Source: Stereocaulon alpinum | Lineage: Eukaryota; Ascomycota; Lecanoromycetes; Lecanorales; Stereocaulaceae | NCBI GenBank assembly: GCA_018257865.1 | Contig: JAEUBA010000078.1 | Location: 62,001-126,000, forward strand | Length of the DNA stretch: 64,000 bases | Reading direction: 5' to 3' | Part shown: piece by piece, positions 22,652-33,824 of the stretch | How positions within the stretch are numbered: position 1 is the first letter of the stretch | Layout of the letters: every line of letters begins with the position of its first letter | Translations under genes and position numbers: made by a program | The notes under the pieces: model-generated | The model's input: the letters and a program-made list of their open reading frames with translations, nothing else | Database searches by the model: none | What the model was told of the DNA's origin: nothing

Positions 22652-23846
22652 ATGTTCCCTAGAGATGCGGTCATCCCTACAGCCACGCAGTCTCTGCCTG
22701 CAGAGGTGGCAGCATTGATCCTCTCGCCGACCTTATCATACATCGCTACGAACACCTTTAAACAGTCGGCAGATTTCCCTACTATGACCCCAATCTTCTT
22801 CACAAATTCAACGACTGGCGGTGGATCAAGGCCAGGCGCCGAGAATGGGGAGTGCAAGTTACTTGGGCCGTTTGCTCTGATCGTACAAGCCGCATTAGGA
22901 GCTCTGGCACTGCTGTCGCTAGTCTATAAGAGGTGGCGGGAAAGACCTCAGCGGCCGCTGAAGATCTGGGCGTTCGACGCGTCAAAGCAGGTTGTCGGCT
23001 CGGCCTTACTACATATATTGAACTTGCTCATGTCTATGCTGTCATCCGGGCAGTTGACTGTCAAAGTCAAAGCCGACGACTATCAAGCCAATCCTTGCTC
23101 TTTCTATTTGCTTAATTTGGCTATTGACGTGAGTTGCAAGCACACGCCTACCACCACTAAAGCTAATATTATCAAAATAGACAACAATCGGCATACCCAT
23201 ACTCGTTGTCCTGCTTAAACTTTTGACCCATGCGTTCTCCCTCACTCCTATGGCCAAGCCTCCAGAATCGATACAGTCTGGAAACTACGGTCGTCCTCCC
23301 AAAACAACGTGGTGGCTCAAACAATCCCTCATTTACTTCATTGGCCTCTTGGGAATGAAGTTCTGCGTATTCTGCATCTTTCAAATATGTCCATGGATTA
23401 TCAGAGTCGGTGACTGGGCACTGCGATGGACAGAAGGCAACGAAATGGTGCAGGTTTTCTTCGTCATGCTCTTTTTCCCAGTCGTAATGAATGCGCTGCA
23501 GTACTACATCATTGATAGCTTCATAAAGGACCAGAAGCCGTTGGATCACGAACCCATTCCAGATGAAGACAGGGAGGAGGAGGACATTGACGACGATAGA
23601 CGGACAAGGCGACGGTCGTTGGGCTCAGATGGTGGGAGTGAATGCGCAACAACCGAGACTGTCAAAGATGGTACAGAGGCCAAATTTCCTGGGGACGATA
23701 TCAAGGCGGATCCTAAGGAAACAAATGATTACGACCCGGCAGTGGATGGAGAAGGAAGTGGAAGCAGTGAGGAACCTGATAGTCCTTTACCTACGGCAAA
23801 GGATTCCATATCAAAAAGAGACGAGGGGTCTACGAAGGCAGCATAA
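22652..23846 (+). CDS. STIMATE/TMEM110-family vacuolar membrane protein (YPL162C-like)
   Basis: Multi-span membrane protein of the STIMATE family; the yeast relative is vacuolar, animal members act at ER-plasma-membrane contacts. Exons 22652-23128 and 23181-23846 (intron 52 nt), 380 aa, starting at the first true ATG of the open frame. Diagnostic blocks: GPFALIVQAALGALALLSLVYKR reduced to one TM segment near 70, LKIWAFDASKQVVGSALLHI, CSFYLLNLAID joined by the intron to TTIGIPILVVLLKLLTHAF, then WWLKQSLIYFIGLLGMKFCV and FFPVVMNALQYYIIDSFIKD. Five or so hydrophobic segments are followed by an acidic, disordered C-tail of ~110 residues with Asp/Glu/Ser runs. Role in this fungus is not known; vacuolar location is by homology only. 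Confidence 0.85.
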
Positions 23847-25542
23847 CGTGCACATATGTAGAGCGTCTCGTCGTATGCGACCGGTTTGGCTAGCGTTGAT
23901 ATCCTTGTTTGATTCGTGGTATGCATTCATCAGCATTTGCCTGGCGTTGGCATTCGAAGCGCAGGGTTTTTGGTACAACTTACATCGGCATATCATGTAT
24001 CCATAGCATGAGGATGGGATACATCTTTGGGAATGAACAAGGTTCCTCATTCGTTACTATGCAGTGCATGCCCAACTAGGTATAAATGCAAAGACAGCTG
24101 GCTTGCCGGATACCCAAAGGTCGATATCCCCAAATAGAAGGGCCAACGCTCAACCGTCCACTCATAGGCTGAGGCCCGGGACCCCAAGAGAAAGCCTTGG
24201 AGCTTACCCTTTAATCGAGAGAACGGCAAGTTCCGGGCATCAATTTCTTCGCCTAGGCGACCACGTCTAGGGATCCCTCTCAGGGGTTCCTGGGCTCCAG
24301 CCCTACGAGTGGCCGGTCGACTGGTGAACCCTTCTGGCTAGCCCCACTAAGCTCACAGGAATCTACGTGAGTCTCAACCCCCACCAGATCTATCTATTAC
24401 CCCACATCACCGCATCTGGCTGTCAGCGTTTCAAAATTGAGTGATGGCTAGGTAGCCGCTGAACATTGTCTGAAATCCGCATACCATTGACCGATTTGAA
24501 AAGATGTATCGTCGTACTCCCACACAACAGGGGTGCGGAGCGTTTGCGAGATCCAAGGTAGCAGTAGTGGTCTTTGGGGTGACGGCTAGGATTGGAGATT
24601 GAGTTACGAAGATGTCGGCAAGTGCAAGAGATGCAAGACATGTGTGGGTTAGTAGGACCAGATGGGAAACGGGAAAATATCTCGTCATGTCGGATATTGG
24701 GGCTGAAGGGTAACCAGATTCGATAGGTAGCTTGAGGGATGTGTCGTTCTCCCAGCAAAATGTTGGTAGAGTGCTTGGTCTTAGGGTCGTTGTACCCATA
24801 GCGCAGTGGGAAGGACGTATTGAAATAGCGGCGATACAGTGACTAGCCATCAGGACTTTGAGTTTAAAATGTGGACATATAACTACCGCCGACAATAGGA
24901 TCAGCTTCATACTATGCGAAGGAGTGATGCTTGGACAGCCTAGTAGCCGTGGGCGCACATGACGTGCGGAATATCAAAGATCTACCTACTGACAGCAGCG
25001 CATATGACCCATTTCCATTGAATATACTAAAGTTGTCCATAGGAGGATCATGAAAGCGCATCTAGGGCAACGCTGTGAGGCTGGATTCTGAGATTAAGCT
25101 TCGGGGTCACGCTTAATTCTGCAATTGAACTTCGAATACACAAGACTTTTGCATGGACAGCTCCACAGAGCTCTATTCGAATCTTAAGATTCGAGAAGCT
25201 TCAGAGAGTACCTGACGAGCTTCATCAATTTGTTTCACAAAACTAAGGTTTTGCTGTTATATATATGGAGTATTTAGGATTTTGAAGGAATGGCTAACAT
25301 ACGCTGCCGCATTAGTATCTTTGATGCTAAGCTGAAGGAAAGGAATATCTTCCTGGCAGCCTGATCTGCCATATCCACAACGTCACCGAGTCACTGACTC
25401 TCTAAGTCACCGATTCCCCGACTTACTGATATCTTTGATTGAGCACTGATTCACTTGCGCCTAGATTGCCATGCTCTCAGCTGCGCAACCTCCAGTCTAA
25501 CGCGTGTCTTAAATCGACACTGCAGGCGCATCCACAACAACA
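23847..25542. other. long intergenic region
   Basis: About 1.7 kb between the STIMATE-like gene and the decayed transporter. A minus-strand frame (ATG at 24910, stop at 24431, 159 codons) starts MKLILLSAVVICPHFKLK and has a signal-like start, but a second overlapping frame in the same strand is equally open, so I do not call it a gene. An 18-bp perfect palindrome lies at 25177-25194. Confidence 0.45.
25177..25194. repeat. 18-bp perfect palindrome
   Basis: TCGAATCTTAAGATTCGA equals its own reverse complement. It lies ~350 bases upstream of the decayed MFS gene. It could be a dimeric regulator site or chance. Confidence 0.8.
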
Positions 25543-27474
25543 ATGTCGTCTGATTCCAACAAAGCAGAGCTTAAATCCTGCAATAGCGGTCACAATGTCA
25601 CTATTAGCGCCAACCATGGTGATGTTGAGGCACAGAAACACAATGGCACCGTGTTGGAACCTTCACCCCCTCAGTCTAGGAAGGAAGAAGAAGTGAAGGA
25701 CTCCAAGGACGACTTTCTCATCGGATACGAGGGCCCCGATGACCCTCTAGATCCACAGAACATCGCTGAGTGGAAGAAGTGGTCCTTCGCCGTCATTCTC
25801 GGTCTCATCACTCTCTCCACCACCTTTGCCAGCACCATCTTCAGCACTGCGACAGAGTCTGCCGCCAATGAATTTGGCGTTTCCAACGAGGTCATGACGC
25901 TAGGCACCGCCTTTTTCATCGCCGGTACCATCAATCCCCTGGCCCTTCCCCCCGGCTTGCCTTTGGTCTCATAAACGGACTTGTCGACCAAGGTTTTCCG
26001 TTGGCCCAATGCTTTACGGACCCATGTCAGAATGGTGGGGGCGCAAGAGGCCGCTTTTCGCTGGGCAGGCTCTTTTCATTATCTCCCAGATCCCGGTCGG
26101 TGTCGCTCGGAACGTTGAAACCATCATGTTGTTCCGCTCTCTCGGCGGCGTTGCTGCTGCCGGACCACTCTCCATCGGGATGGTTTGGCGACTTTGTCGA
26201 TCCCGTCCAGCGAGGTCTGGCATTGTGCATCTTAAGTGGGACTACTCTCGTTGGCCCCATCCTTGGTCCAATCATCGGTGGCTTCATGACGCAGAGGTGA
26301 GAGCGTTTTCGCAGCGTAAGCCAATGATTGGTCAACCCTATTGAGTGGTGTCGCTAGCTACCTTGGATGGCGCTGGGCTGCGTGGATGACCATGATAATT
26401 GCGAGTCTGTTTGGGGTCATAGGCTTCATCATGCTTCCAGAGACATGCACCAACTCTTCTTACCAACAAAGCCCGCAAGATTCGGCTCGAGACTCGAAAT
26501 TGGGCCGTGCACTCCAAGCAGTATGCCCCATCTGACAGCCTCTTCTGATAGGGAAAGTATGCTCAGCTAATAGCCGTTTCGTAGCGAGGAATCAACGATG
26601 AAATCGGCGCCTTTATCACCAGGTACCTGAACAGACCCTTTCGCATGTTCTTCACAGAGCCGATTCTCGTTTTTATCACGCTTTACATGACCTTCATTTA
26701 AGGTTTCATCTGCCTCCTATTTGAGGCATGGCCGATCAGCTTCATCGCATAGAGAGGCTACAACCACAGAGTCGGCGCCCTACCTTTCATTTCCATCGGT
26801 ATCGGTGTAGCCCTTGGTTCAGGCTATGTAGCCTACGTCACGTACGTGTCTCCTTTCCAGACAGAGACATATATACCTACCCAAAACCAAACATTTTTAA
26901 CTCTCATCACATGTTTTAGGCCAGAAGATAGACTATACCCCATGATGTTTGGCGCCGTTATCTTCCCCGTCGGTGTCTTCTGGTTCGCAGGGACGTCTTT
27001 CCCCCCCATCACTCCGTGGCCGCAAATTTTAGCTGGCATCCCCATCAGCGCAGGCATCCAGATCGTCTATCTGCAGGGCCTGGCGTACATGGTCGACGTG
27101 TACACCGTAAATGCTAACTCGGCCATATCCACAAACGCTATCGTTCGGTACATCTTCCCGAGCCACGCTCGTTCTAACCGGTTGTGATACCAAGATCTTC
27201 GTCGCTGAACTCGTTGTTTCCCACAGATCCATCGTTGCAGCTGGCTTCGTCATGTTTGCTGATCCCATGTATCGGAATCTGGGCGTAAGTGTGACCCCGA
27301 AACTTGCCCTCCTCCCTACTCGTCTCATTCCCAGGCTGAAATTATCACATGCAGGTACAATGGGCGACCTCACTCCTAGCTTTCCTCGGCGTGGCCTTCA
27401 TACCGGTACTCGTGCTTTTCTGGATCTACGGAGCGAGAATCCGCAAGTGGAGTCGCTATTCATCCAAGAAATGA
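25543..27474 (+). pseudogene. decayed MFS (DHA1-type) transporter
   Basis: Relative of fungal 12-helix drug/polyamine:H+ antiporters; the substrate is unknown. The N-terminal block YEGPDDPLDPQNIAEWKKW and the loop FSVGPMLYGPMSEWWGRKRP are diagnostic. Several clean introns remain (for example 25936-26002 region, after MTQR at ~26298, after AYVT at ~26840, before SIVAAGF at ~27228, and after YRNLG at ~27282), and the last exon reads WATSLLAFLGVAFIP to GARIRKWSRYSSKK, stop 27472-27474. Four lesions break it: a +1 shift near 26180 (LSIG in one frame, WFGDFVDPVQRGLALC in the next), another +1 shift near 26452 (LPETCT, then TLLTNKARKIRLETRNWAV), TAA at 26699-26701 where a Tyr is expected before GFICLLFEAWPISF, and TAG at 26750-26752 before RGYNHRVGALPFI. 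The lesions fall in conserved helices or loops, so introns cannot remove them. They are not RIP-type. Confidence 0.85.
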
Positions 27475-28927
27475 AAAGTATCGCTTGTTTCACGGAATGT
27501 ACTCTCTTTTCCATGACTTAAGTATGGCGGGAGCGAAGAGGCACGTTGCCTCTCTCTTGCGGCAGCGTTTGACGATCACTAGCAATAGAAAGTCAATCTT
27601 TACATGGGTTATCGGAACAATTCGATTGAAGTTGTTCCAGCGGAGAGCCTCACGCAGCCCGTGCATGTTAATCATATTGTTCTTCAGATGGGCTTGGGGG
27701 CTGTGAACTCGACTTTGACTTTTTGACATAGACATAGCAGATACCCCGGCCTTGGCAATCAGACATTGCTACGTGCAGAAAAGACAAATCAGCAGATCAA
27801 TGTTCATAGCCACGTGTAGTTTGACCGATGGTAGCAGAAGAAATCACTAGCTGATTGTGTGAAGCAAGATTGTTCGGGCACGATAGCGAAAGATGGGAGG
27901 CAGCAGATACTTTCCCACTGCCAACCATTGCTCGGCTGAACGTGTTCGATTCTGGTCGGGGGATATTGCCATCAGCGTCAGGCGTGACATGGGACCGATT
28001 GTTCGAATCTGGGACGCTGGGCTATCCAATGCCGTCATTGGTGATTTCTTTGGGTAACATGCGCTCAGTGAGCCAGTTCCATCGAGGCTTTGCGGTGCTA
28101 AGGGCCTCCTAGAATGATGTCTCGCAGACGTCATAAGAATGCCCCTTGGGAACTATCAAGTATCCTGAAAGCTGATACGGTGTAAATATCGAGATGACTA
28201 GAGGAGTGTTATATATTGTTAGGGGTTCTTCATGGATCAGAGCATCAGAAATGCGATTGTTTGCAAAGCGCTCATGGCCTGTCTGGCGGAAGACGTGGTT
28301 CAAGCAGAGAAATCTCTGTTAGCGAGCCCGGAATAGCTAGAATTGAGCGTTGAGCTAGATGGAAGCGACGACTGGGCAGGACCTGCGGGCTGAACAATGC
28401 TGGAGCTGACTAAGTTAAGAGGGAGGCGCGTTGAGGACAGAAGAACGTTCACACTTGCCCGGAATGGTTCCAGAACGTTCGCCCCCGAGCCACCCTAAAA
28501 GGCCCCGAATTAGGGAGTGATGACGCTTTACAGGCCCGCTCAAGGGGCCTTCTCAGAGGCTTCCTGCCCCCCACCCTTTCCCCCCCCGCCCCCCCAAACA
28601 ACCCGGAAACACGTGAGCTTTTCGTATTACTGGGAGGCATATGTTAGTCAAAAGCCAAAGTTGAAGGCACACTGTACCCCACTAAAAAGGCCATCTGAAT
28701 GGACTGTACAAGCTCAAACAGCAAGGTACGTGTAGGAGGGTCCGTTGCGTAAACCGGGTACTCCAGCCCCCCAGTCACCCTTCTATCGACTCCAGATGCC
28801 AAGCCTCACAACCTCAGTTACAGATACTCGCAGAGGCCACTCGTCCTCCAACATCTACACAATCCACTGCACCTAAGTCCTAACACTCGAGTGTCTCTCG
28901 CACTCCCCCCCCCCCACCGCCGCTAGA
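27475..28927. other. intergenic region
   Basis: About 1.45 kb between the MFS pseudogene and RET3. Frames on both strands at 27847-28134 are open for 85-95 codons but show no recognisable motif. C-rich homopolymer tracts occur at ~28575-28600 and ~28905-28918, the latter just before the RET3 start. Confidence 0.45.
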
Positions 28928-29593
28928 ATGTCCCCTAACATGTCCCTCTTCTCTGTGAACGCCATCCTCCTCCTCAGCACAGACGACCGCTCCCGTATCC
29001 TAACAAAATACTACTCTGCCCCGCACCACCACCCCAATGCCTCGAAAGAAGAGCCGGGCTCAAATCCCTATCCAAATGTCAAGGAGCAGAAAGCGTTTGA
29101 AAAGGGACTGTTGGAGAAGACGAACAAGAGCAATTCGGATATCATTCTTTACGATGGACGGATAGTGGTGTTCAAGATGGAGGGAGATGTTATGATGTAT
29201 GTGGTTGGTGGGAGCGAGGAGAATGAGATCCTGCTGTTTGGGGTCGTGTTGTGCTTGAGAGATGCCCTCTCGATACTTCTCAAGTACGTCTTCGACGTCC
29301 CCTCCATGTACGAACGAACCAACGCCAGCAACTGACACCAATTGTGTTGCAGGAATTCAACAGACAAGCGCACCCTGATAGAAAACTACGATCTGGTTTC
29401 GCTCGCTATTGATGAAATTGTGGATGACGGCATTATATTGGAGGTCGATCCTGTGGTTGTGGCGAGCAGGGTTAGTAGGGCGCCGGCCCAGGATGTTGCG
29501 AACATCAAGGGCGTGGATCTAAGCGAGCAGGGCGTTTATAACCTGTTGGAATTTGGGAAAAACAAGCTTGCTGAGAGGATGAGGAACCTTTAG
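28928..29593 (+). CDS. RET3: coatomer subunit zeta (COPI)
   Basis: Small subunit of the COPI coat, pairing with gamma-COP for retrograde Golgi-to-ER vesicles. Exons 28928-29283 and 29353-29593 (intron 69 nt), 198 aa as usual. The longin-like small-chain fold is evident: SLFSVNAILLLSTDDRSRIL at the start, SDIILYDGRIVVFKMEGDVM, LLFGVVLCLRDALSILLK interrupted by the intron, then LIENYDLVSLAIDEIVDDG and ILEVDPVVVASRVSR. Start ATG at 28928; a second in-frame ATG lies four codons later. It converges with PMR1, 226 bases apart. Confidence 0.93.
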
Positions 29594-29819
29594 GAATTGG
29601 ACCTGTGGATGGAGACGGGAGCTGAAGGAAGGACAATCATGATAGACGGACAATCCTACATGCTCTGGACTTGAGATACCCTAATGCTAGGAGTGGCTGA
29701 TGCATCAAAGAACCAGTTGCAGGAAACGAATAGACTAAAGTTGAAGGCTGCCTAGAATTCTAGGGTGCGCGCTGGACGCTTTGCCGATGTATGTACATGT
29801 ATATGCGACGATTTCCTAT

Positions 29820-32800
29820 TCATACACTCCCACTATAACCTCCTAGCCTTCTCCGCCCAATATTCCTAGCCCGCATGTACTTCCGGATCTCGTCAGCCCA
29901 GAAGACGGCGCTCGCTACCGTGGCCAGTATCCCTAAATCTCGCAATCCAAGAGCCTCCGTTTGAAAGATACGCTGAAAGAATGGGACGTATATGACGGCG
30001 AGCTGACCCAGCAGGCTGCCACCGACGGCTAGATTGAACATTCTATTGCCAGTTAAGGCCAGCTCTCCCCTAAGAATACTCTTGCCCTCGCTTCGACAGG
30101 TAAGCGCATTGAACATGTCGAAGAATACAAAGCAGGTGAAGGTCATGGTGGTATCGCGGGCGGTCACGCTTTTATCGGAGGACATTTCGTGCCAGTAAAC
30201 GCTTAGGGTGCCAAGCATGATGATGGTAGCGGATGTGAGGACTCGTTGAATGAGGCGACGGGTGAGTACACGAGCATTTCTAGAGCGTGGCGGTCTATTC
30301 ATGATCGCTGGATCGACGGGTTCGACACCTAGAGACTGGGCTGGTGGACCGTCCATGAGGATGTCTAGAGAGATCTGTCAGCGAGTCGCGCTTTGGCAAA
30401 AGGATGTAAGATGACCTACTTATCCATAAGATCTGCATTGGATTTAGGGGATTATTGAAGCCAAGGAAGGTACTGAGAAGTACTAAAGACAGAGCTGCAA
30501 CGCTGGTGCTGAGCTGGAAGGTTAGGAAGTTTTGGATGTTGTAGAAGATGCCTTTGCCCTCCTCAATGGCGCTTAGGATTGTTGAGAAGTTGTCATCGGT
30601 AAGAATCATATCGGCTGCTTCTTTTGCAACATCAGTGCCAAGTAAGCCCATGGAAATACCAATGTCTGCCTTCTTCAGTGCTGGGGCATCATTCACACCG
30701 TCTCCCGTCATCGCCACAACATCACCTCGTGATTGCAGGGCGTTGATGATTTTCATTTTGTGATCTGGGCTTGTGCGAGCGAATATTGACGTCCCAGACA
30801 TTGCGTTAGCAAGCTCTTCAGATGACATCTGATCAAGCTCGTCTCCTCTGAGAACAGGTCGGTAGCCTGCTCTTGATGAACTTAAGGGCATTCCCAACTT
30901 TCTTGCTATGGCCAATGCGGTGGTCTCGGCATCTCCAGTGATCATCATAACCTTTACACCGCCTGTCATCAGTCGCCGTATCGCCTTATCCACGTCTTTT
31001 CGAGGCGGATCATTCATTCCAACAATCCCAGCAAAAACAAGGCCTTGATAAGCGTCTTCGTCAAACTTACTGAAAGCAACACGAGCAATTCCGGGGCGGG
31101 GAGTACCACTTCGACTTGGAGCCTGCGCAGTCCTTGCTGACCGTGGGGTATCCCTGTTTGTCCCACTTGCAAAACCCAATACCCTGAGCCCATCCTCTGC
31201 CATCTTTTCAGCTGCGGAGATTGCGGCTTGTCGTCTAGGTTCGTCCAAAATGATTTCTCTGCCCTCTTTTGAGACATAAGTATCACAGCGTTTCAGGACT
31301 TGCTCTAAAGCTCCTTTGATATAGGCGACTTCAACTCCATTGCTAGAATCATTGCCTTGACTGGCGCCGATGACTACACCCATCCATTTGCGCTCGGAGC
31401 TAAAGGGCGTCTCCGAGGTCCTGGGTCCGATTCGGTCGCGAACATCATCCTCGCCGAATGCATCTATCATGTCGAGAATAGCGACGTCTGTAGGCTGGCC
31501 GACCCAACGGCTTCTAGCTCCGACTGCATCAGGATCATGGCCAAGCATAGAGGACATGAGGGCGGCAGAAGAAGCGGTCGCCGGTGAATTTGCATGTGTT
31601 CGAGACAACCGAGCATTGTTGGCGATGTTGCCGACTCGTAGAATGGTTCGAGTAGCTTGATCTGGTGAAACAGATGCCAAATCCTTGTTTACGTCTATGG
31701 GGGATGGAGCATCAAAATGCCATAACTTCGTTACAGTCATGTGATTTAGTGTCAGCGTGCCTGCGGAACGTCAGCATAAAAGGAAACGACAGTATAGAAC
31801 ACGGAACATACCAGTCTTGTCACTGCAGACAACATTAACAGAGCCAAGCGTCTCCACGCTTGGCAATCTCCTAACAATAGCACCATGCTTTGCCATCCTC
31901 AGAACGCCCAATGCAAGCGTGACTGTCACAATGATTGGGAGGCCTTCCGGGATAGCAGCAACAGCGAGCGAAACGCCGATCTGAAACATCTCCAGCATTT
32001 CTTTCCTTTGCCAAATCCCAACGAGCACGATGAGAGCAATCACGCCAAAAGACATGTAGCTCAAGTCCTTCCCGAGACGATCCATTGAAACTTGTAGAGG
32101 CGTTCGAGGGCTCTCGATGCCCTGCAGTGATGCCGAGATACCACCAAATTCCGTCTCTGCTCCTGTACCTATGACCAGTCCCTGACCATGTCCTGACCGT
32201 ACTAGCGTACCCATGAAAGCAATGTTGATCTGCTCATTGAGTCTTATGTCTGCTCCCACAGTCCCTGCTGCTGCTGAGGCGTATGAAGGTGACGGAGGGC
32301 GTCCAAACGGTAAAGGCCTTGCCGCTCCGTGCGTCCGTTCCAATACACCGGCTTGTTTCATGGCTGGCTCATTTTCTCCAGTAAGGTTCGACTCGTCAAT
32401 TGACAAATCCGCTGCGCTAGTAATCCGTACATCTGCTGGTATTCTATCTCCTGTTGAAAAGATGACTAAATCACCTGGAACAAGCTGTCGAGCGGGCACA
32501 GTCATTGATGCCGTCTCTAGTGATGAAGCAGAACCATTGAGTATTGGCTCCATCTCAATACCGTCTTGTGTGTCCTGGCTTTGGGCCCGTTTACTGTCTG
32601 GTGCACCCCTTATGAGATGAGCATTGTGCGGGACTAGCTTGTTCAGAGACTCCAACGACTTTTCCGACCGATACTCTTGTACAAACCCAACCGTCACCAC
32701 GATCGTAACTGCGATTGCGATACTGACTGCATCGTCCAGATTACCCATAACGAATGATATGAACGCGGAACCGAGTAAAAGTAGGATGAGTGGCTCCTTG

Positions 32801-33144
32801 AATTGTTTGAGGAATCGAAGCCATATGGGCTCCGGCTCTTCGTGTGGAAGCTCGTTGGGTCCATGCTGCAACAGTTTTGCTTCAGCTTCAGAAGGGGAGA
32901 GGCCACAGGCCAGAGATGTGTTTAGGCGTTGCTGGGTCTCTTCAGGGGTGAGAAGGGAATATGCCGAGGTCCTGGCCTGTTTACAGTTATTAGATCGTGT
33001 CTTTGGCAATCAATCGAGCCTTGTATGCTCTCTTACCGCGCCAGAGAATATGGGCTGTGGTGTGGCCGGGCCTGGACTTTGGCGCCGGCTACTCGACTTT
33101 GCGCCATTGGAGATGGGAAGAAGGGGCGTGTTTGGTCCTGACAT
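29820..33144 (-). CDS. PMR1: Golgi Ca2+/Mn2+ P-type ATPase (SPCA), four exons
   Basis: Pumps Ca2+ and Mn2+ into the Golgi for secretion, glycosylation and ion tolerance. Exons on the minus strand: 33144-33037, 32976-31812, 31760-30420 and 30364-29820 (introns 60, 51 and 55 nt), 1052 aa. Motifs in order: actuator loop LTGENEP, M4 VAAIPEGLPIIVT, phosphorylation site CSDKTG (Asp422) continued across the second intron by TLTLNHMTVTKL, hinge MTGDGVNDAPALKKADIG (~775), and M6 INILMDGPPAQSLGVEPVD formed across the third intron, a segment typical of secretory-pathway pumps rather than SERCA or PMCA. It is some 100 residues longer than yeast Pmr1, partly because of inserts around DSKRAQSQDTQDGIEM and RPPSPSYASAAAG in the actuator region. 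Divergent from RAD21. Confidence 0.95.
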
Positions 33145-33824
33145 ACTTTCATGGCCGTGACATGGAGTCAGAGTATAGTTGACGGCGACACTTCAGCTTG
33201 AAGTGACGCTGCCGAATTGCAAGGTCGAGAAGCTGTCTTTATTTTCCTCTTTATCAATTGAGCATTAAGTTCTTCGCATAGGATGGGTCAAGTCAAGGCT
33301 GACAGCTGGGCGCAAGGATGGTGTGGCGTGGTAGCAATTCTTCAGAGGCAGTAGGCTTGTTGGTAATCTTCACGGTCTATTGTCTATAGGAGTATTAAGC
33401 ATCACCGAGCGTTTGGTACCTGACTTTCCCAAACGGCGTACGTTTTCAAATTTGTCTATGGTACTACGAAGCAGGCCGATGACTAAGCGTCCATGGTCCG
33501 CATTCTAGCTTCACCAGCCACCCACCAGGATACACATTCCATCCACCGTCATCCCTTCCCCTTCCAACTAATAGCTTGTCGCTGCTCTCGCAACATCATT
33601 GCCGTCACTAAAAAGTTGCAAGTCAGATATCTTTGGACTTTTTGGGTTGCAGGACGCTCCAGATCGCGAGACATTGGGATTCAAGCTGAGTCTGTTTATC
33701 GACGCGCCGGAAGTCAACAGCACAATTTATGCGCCGTGCCTTCCCAGGCTGCGCGCCCCTCTTGCTTTTGGCTTGGATAAGCCCTGAAAACGCGTTGCTC
33801 GAAGGTTCCTAGGTCATATGCAAG
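33145..33824. other. divergent PMR1/RAD21 promoter region
   Basis: 680 bases between two divergent start codons. No coding frame with recognisable content and no motif I can name. Confidence 0.5.

Noticed and set aside
24423..24958. Minus-strand frames of 111 and 159 codons, the longer with a signal-like start
   Set aside because: Two overlapping frames on one strand are equally open and neither shows a known motif or splice pattern; treated as unsupported.
27847..28134. Open frames on both strands after the MFS pseudogene
   Set aside because: No motif, and the plus-strand frame lacks an ATG; could be remnants but unsupported.
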